Source: Pavlovales sp. CCMP2436 (taxonomy: Eukaryota > Haptophyta > Pavlovophyceae > Pavlovales). From it: DNA of 16,149 bases. Of the stretch, positions 14,498 to 16,149 are shown in pieces. A program made the position numbers and the translations under genes. Where the stretch lies: assembly GCA_026770615.1 (NCBI GenBank), contig MU631528.1, positions 183,847 to 199,995 on the forward strand. Direction: 5' to 3'. The notes under the pieces are model-generated. The model was not told the origin of the DNA. It saw only the letters and a list, made by a program, of their open reading frames with translations, and searched no databases. Each line of letters begins with the position of its first letter. Within the stretch, counting starts at the first letter, position 1.

Positions 14498-14690
14498 TGT
14501 AAATATTTAGAAGTACGTGCCCGTGGCCAAGCTGGCCTGTCAAGTGCCATTCCCTGACAACGGTAACAGGCAGGTCTCCGCCGGACCCACGCGTTGAGAA
14601 ACACTCGGATCGGCAAGGGAACTTTGCAGTTTGCAGCAGAGCGCACATGTATGGATACCATCTGCCACCACTGAGGCGGACCAGACACAT
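14498..14690 (+). repeat. Dispersed repeat, copy A
   Basis: It begins TGTAAATATTTAGAAGTACG and continues through CAGGTCTC, GGACCCA, ACTCGGATC, GGGAAC, CCACCACTGAGGC and CAGACACA, the same ordered blocks as copy C on the opposite strand 3.3 kb away. It is the longest of three copies. Copy B starts about 100 bp downstream in the same orientation. Confidence 0.7.
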
Positions 14691-14796
14691 TCCGACAATG
14701 GACGACTCTCAACTGGCGCGTTGGCCGACCCCTGCTGCATCTTGCTCGTCCCGAAATGCAGCTCGCCTGCGCACATGGCCATGCCGCACCTGTGTG

Positions 14797-14856
14797 TGTA
14801 AATATCTAGAAATACGTCCATCCCCTGACAGCCCGGACAGGTCTCCACCGGACCCA
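14797..14856 (+). repeat. Dispersed repeat, copy B (partial)
   Basis: It has the same start, TGTAAATATCTAGAAATACG, then CCCTGACA, CAGGTCTCCACCGGACCCA, and stops matching there. It shares CCTGACA with copy A and the CTAGAA start with copy C, so it is a truncated relative of both. Confidence 0.7.
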
Positions 14857-15021
14857 ACATCCACTCCTAGCACATGATAAAAATTTAGCTGTTATGAGTT
14901 GTTATGTTATTATGATGCCACTTCTACCGCCTGCGGCGCAATTTCTGTGTCCAGGTGGCTCCGGGTGTCAGCGTCTGAACGTCACTCTGTTGAGTTTCAA
15001 CGTCAACTTGCGGTGAAAGTG

Positions 15022-15055
15022 TCAAGGTAATCTGACACTGGTCAGATTCACCTGA
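15022..15055. other. Long hairpin, 14 bp with two bulges
   Basis: AATCTGAC (15029-15036) and GTCAGATT (15041-15048) form a perfect 8-bp stem with loop ACTG. Outside, GGT/ACC and TCA/TGA add six pairs, each step separated by one bulged base (15025 and 15049). It is the strongest fold seen in this region. Confidence 0.6.
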
Positions 15056-15065
15056 CTCGATCCTC

Positions 15066-15098
15066 CCGGACTCTCATTCCGGGACATTCGCAGTCCGG
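15066..15098. other. 7-bp inverted repeat following the long hairpin
   Basis: CCGGACT at 15066-15072 matches the reverse complement AGTCCGG at 15092-15098; an inner CCGG/CCGGG pairing offers a competing fold. It begins 11 bp after the hairpin at 15022-15055. Confidence 0.45.
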
Positions 15099-15132
15099 CT
15101 AAGATAGCAAGGAACTTGTCTTCATCAGGAAG

Positions 15133-15185
15133 GTAAGTTTCTATGATTAAACTTGAGTCATTTCTGCTCTCGCTTCTATTATTAG
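15133..15185 (+). other. Candidate 53-nt intron
   Basis: AAG|GTAAGT is a full-consensus donor at 15133, and a pyrimidine-rich stretch ending CTATTATTAG gives an acceptor at 15185. Joining the flanks keeps one frame open from about 15056 to a TGA at 15384, roughly 90 codons rich in Ser/Arg/Thr. It is much shorter than the two introns at 8.0 and 9.7 kb, no start or domain is seen, and the minus strand also has an open frame here. Confidence 0.25.
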
Positions 15186-15300
15186 AAGTCACTCTAGCTC
15201 CCGTCGACAGCCCTCGACGGCGCTTCACTCCAGACCCCTGCGCCACCGCAGGAGTACCTCAACACAAACGTTTGAGATCGTACGTATCTCCGGAACCTCG

Positions 15301-15328
15301 CGATCACAAACTCCCACGAGTTTGATCG
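15301..15328. other. Imperfect hairpin
   Basis: CGATC and AAACT on the left (split by two extra bases) pair with AGTTT and GATCG on the right around CCCACG. A near-palindrome centred on CGTACG lies about 20 bp upstream. Confidence 0.4.
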
Positions 15329-15451
15329 CCGCGTCGCGCCACCGCCTCGCCAACAAGAGCACGCGTTCTCATCATGCTCAACTGTGAGTCAACACTATAT
15401 CACACTTCATGCTTGTAGGCTGCACTTGGCCTACGGCCGGGCTACGGTACT

Positions 15452-15478
15452 TAGCGGCCTTCGGGCCTAGCGCTAGGT
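15452..15478. other. TTCG-tetraloop-like hairpin and CCTAGCGCTAGG palindrome
   Basis: GGCC-TTCG-GGCC gives a four-base-pair stem with the stable UUCG loop closed by C-G, followed at once by the 12-bp palindrome CCTAGCGCTAGG (about 15466-15477). Together they form a compact structured site at the boundary between mixed and GC-rich DNA. Confidence 0.4.
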
Positions 15479-16027
15479 AATGGACCTCTGACACCGAAGT
15501 GGAGGCTGCAGCGTCAGCCTCGCGTGCAGCAAGCGCAACAGTCTGTCTCCTGCAGCGTGCGCAACCCAGCATGGGTCGTCTGTACTCCTCGGAGCAGCTG
15601 ACGCGCTGCAGCCAGCCGCGCGCGCAGCGTCTTGGGCCTCGCGAGACGGTCTCCCGGCCAGCCTCCTCGCCCGCCTTTCGCGTCGGCCCTGCGACGTGAG
15701 CTGCCGCGTGCGATCAACCCTGTCGGCCCCCCTCGTTCGGCCCCGCCGCTGCGTAGGCGCTGCTCTGCGCTGAGCTGGACGAGCAGAGCCCTCCGCCACT
15801 GTTGCCGAGCGAGCGCCATCCGCGCACTCGTCCTCGCCCTGTGCGCCCTCCACAGCTGCCGCCGACCCAGCTCCGCGACCGCCCTCCGCGCCATCCACCG
15901 CTACCGCCGGCCAAGCTTCCGCCATCGTCCACTGCGCCATAGCGCTCCGCAGGCCAAGTTCCCGCTGCCCTCCGCGTCGCGCAGTGGGCGGGCGGCAAGC
16001 CAAGTTCTTTCAGCCTGCAAGTCAAGT

Positions 16028-16062
16028 TGAAATACTTGGGTTAGCGTCTGAAATACTTGGGT
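16028..16062. repeat. Direct repeat TGAAATACTTGGGT, 21-bp period
   Basis: The 14-bp word occurs exactly at 16028-16041 and 16049-16062. Shorter related words (CCAAGTT, TCAAGTT) recur from about 15950 to 16030. Confidence 0.75.
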
Positions 16063-16149
16063 AACAATCTTTTCCGACCTGCCTCCCTGGTTCTACTTTG
16101 TGTTCTGCGCTGCACGGTGCGTGCCACTCCGCAAGTGCGCGGCCCAGGT

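Larger units (their letters stand above)
14259..16149. other. 1.9-kb region without a confident gene
   Basis: The left half (to about 15480) is of mixed composition and contains two copies of the dispersed repeat, several hairpins and a candidate short intron. The right half (15490-16020) is GC-rich and open in several frames on both strands, none with recognisable domains; a 176-codon minus frame (15473-16003) and a 132-codon plus frame (15632-16030) overlap each other and are Arg/Ala/Pro/Ser-rich, typical of GC-rich non-coding DNA. A 14-bp direct repeat with 21-bp spacing lies near the end. Confidence 0.5.

Noticed and set aside
15473..16030. Overlapping minus (176 codons) and plus (132 codons) frames as genes
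   Set aside because: Both are open because of GC content, overlap on opposite strands, and show only Arg/Ala/Ser/Pro-rich sequence without motifs.
1..16149. CRISPR array, rRNA, integrase or bacterial operon signals
   Set aside because: No regularly spaced repeats, no rRNA-like sequence, no recombinase motifs; gene layout and introns are those of a eukaryotic nuclear genome.

Overview
The window looks like nuclear DNA of a microalga with a secondary, red-derived plastid, most likely a haptophyte or a pelagophyte-type stramenopile. The case rests on three things: very GC-rich coding regions separated by clearly AT-richer spacers; split genes with GT-AG introns of about 110-135 nt; and a protein at 13179-14258 whose leader joins an ER signal peptide to a plastid transit peptide with Phe just after the signal cleavage site (the ASAFAP rule of red secondary plastids), followed by a second, thylakoid-type hydrophobic segment. 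Species assignment is inference.

Layout. 1-545: right-hand part of a divergent ubiquitin-like gene that runs in from the left edge. 830-1660 (+): 2-keto-4-pentenoate hydratase / fumarylacetoacetate hydrolase superfamily enzyme. 1991-4378 (-): 795-residue protein joining an SWT1-like PIN nuclease domain, long Pro/Gln/Ala-rich linkers, a coiled coil and a C-terminal ComEA-type helix-hairpin-helix. 4398-6749 (+): an unrecognised EF-hand protein transcribed head-to-head with the PIN gene, only 19 bp between start codons. 6750-7651: a 0.9 kb AT-rich spacer between converging genes that holds a 19-bp inverted repeat, a GC-rich island with an unassigned reading frame, and palindromes. 7652-10507 (-): a three-exon gene for an 862-residue alpha-helical protein with no recognised family. 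10508-11755: spacer with a pentanucleotide repeat, a strong hairpin and one copy of a dispersed repeat. 11756-12769 (-): class II ribose-phosphate pyrophosphokinase. 12770-13178: divergent promoter region containing a composite TTTTG/TTTTA/TTTCA microsatellite. 13179-14258 (+): plastid DUF1517 (FLAP1-like) protein. 14259-16149: no confident gene; two more copies of the dispersed repeat, a cluster of hairpins and a candidate intron.

The genes do not form an evident pathway, as is usual for a nuclear chromosome: aromatic or tyrosine-type catabolism (hydratase), RNA/DNA processing (PIN-HhH), calcium sensing (EF-hand), nucleotide biosynthesis (PRPP synthase) and photosynthetic acclimation (DUF1517). 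The items most worth a second look are the PIN-HhH fusion, the ultra-short bidirectional start region, the inverted motif shared by two converging 3' regions, and the dispersed repeat family at 11.1-11.3 kb and 14.5-14.9 kb.
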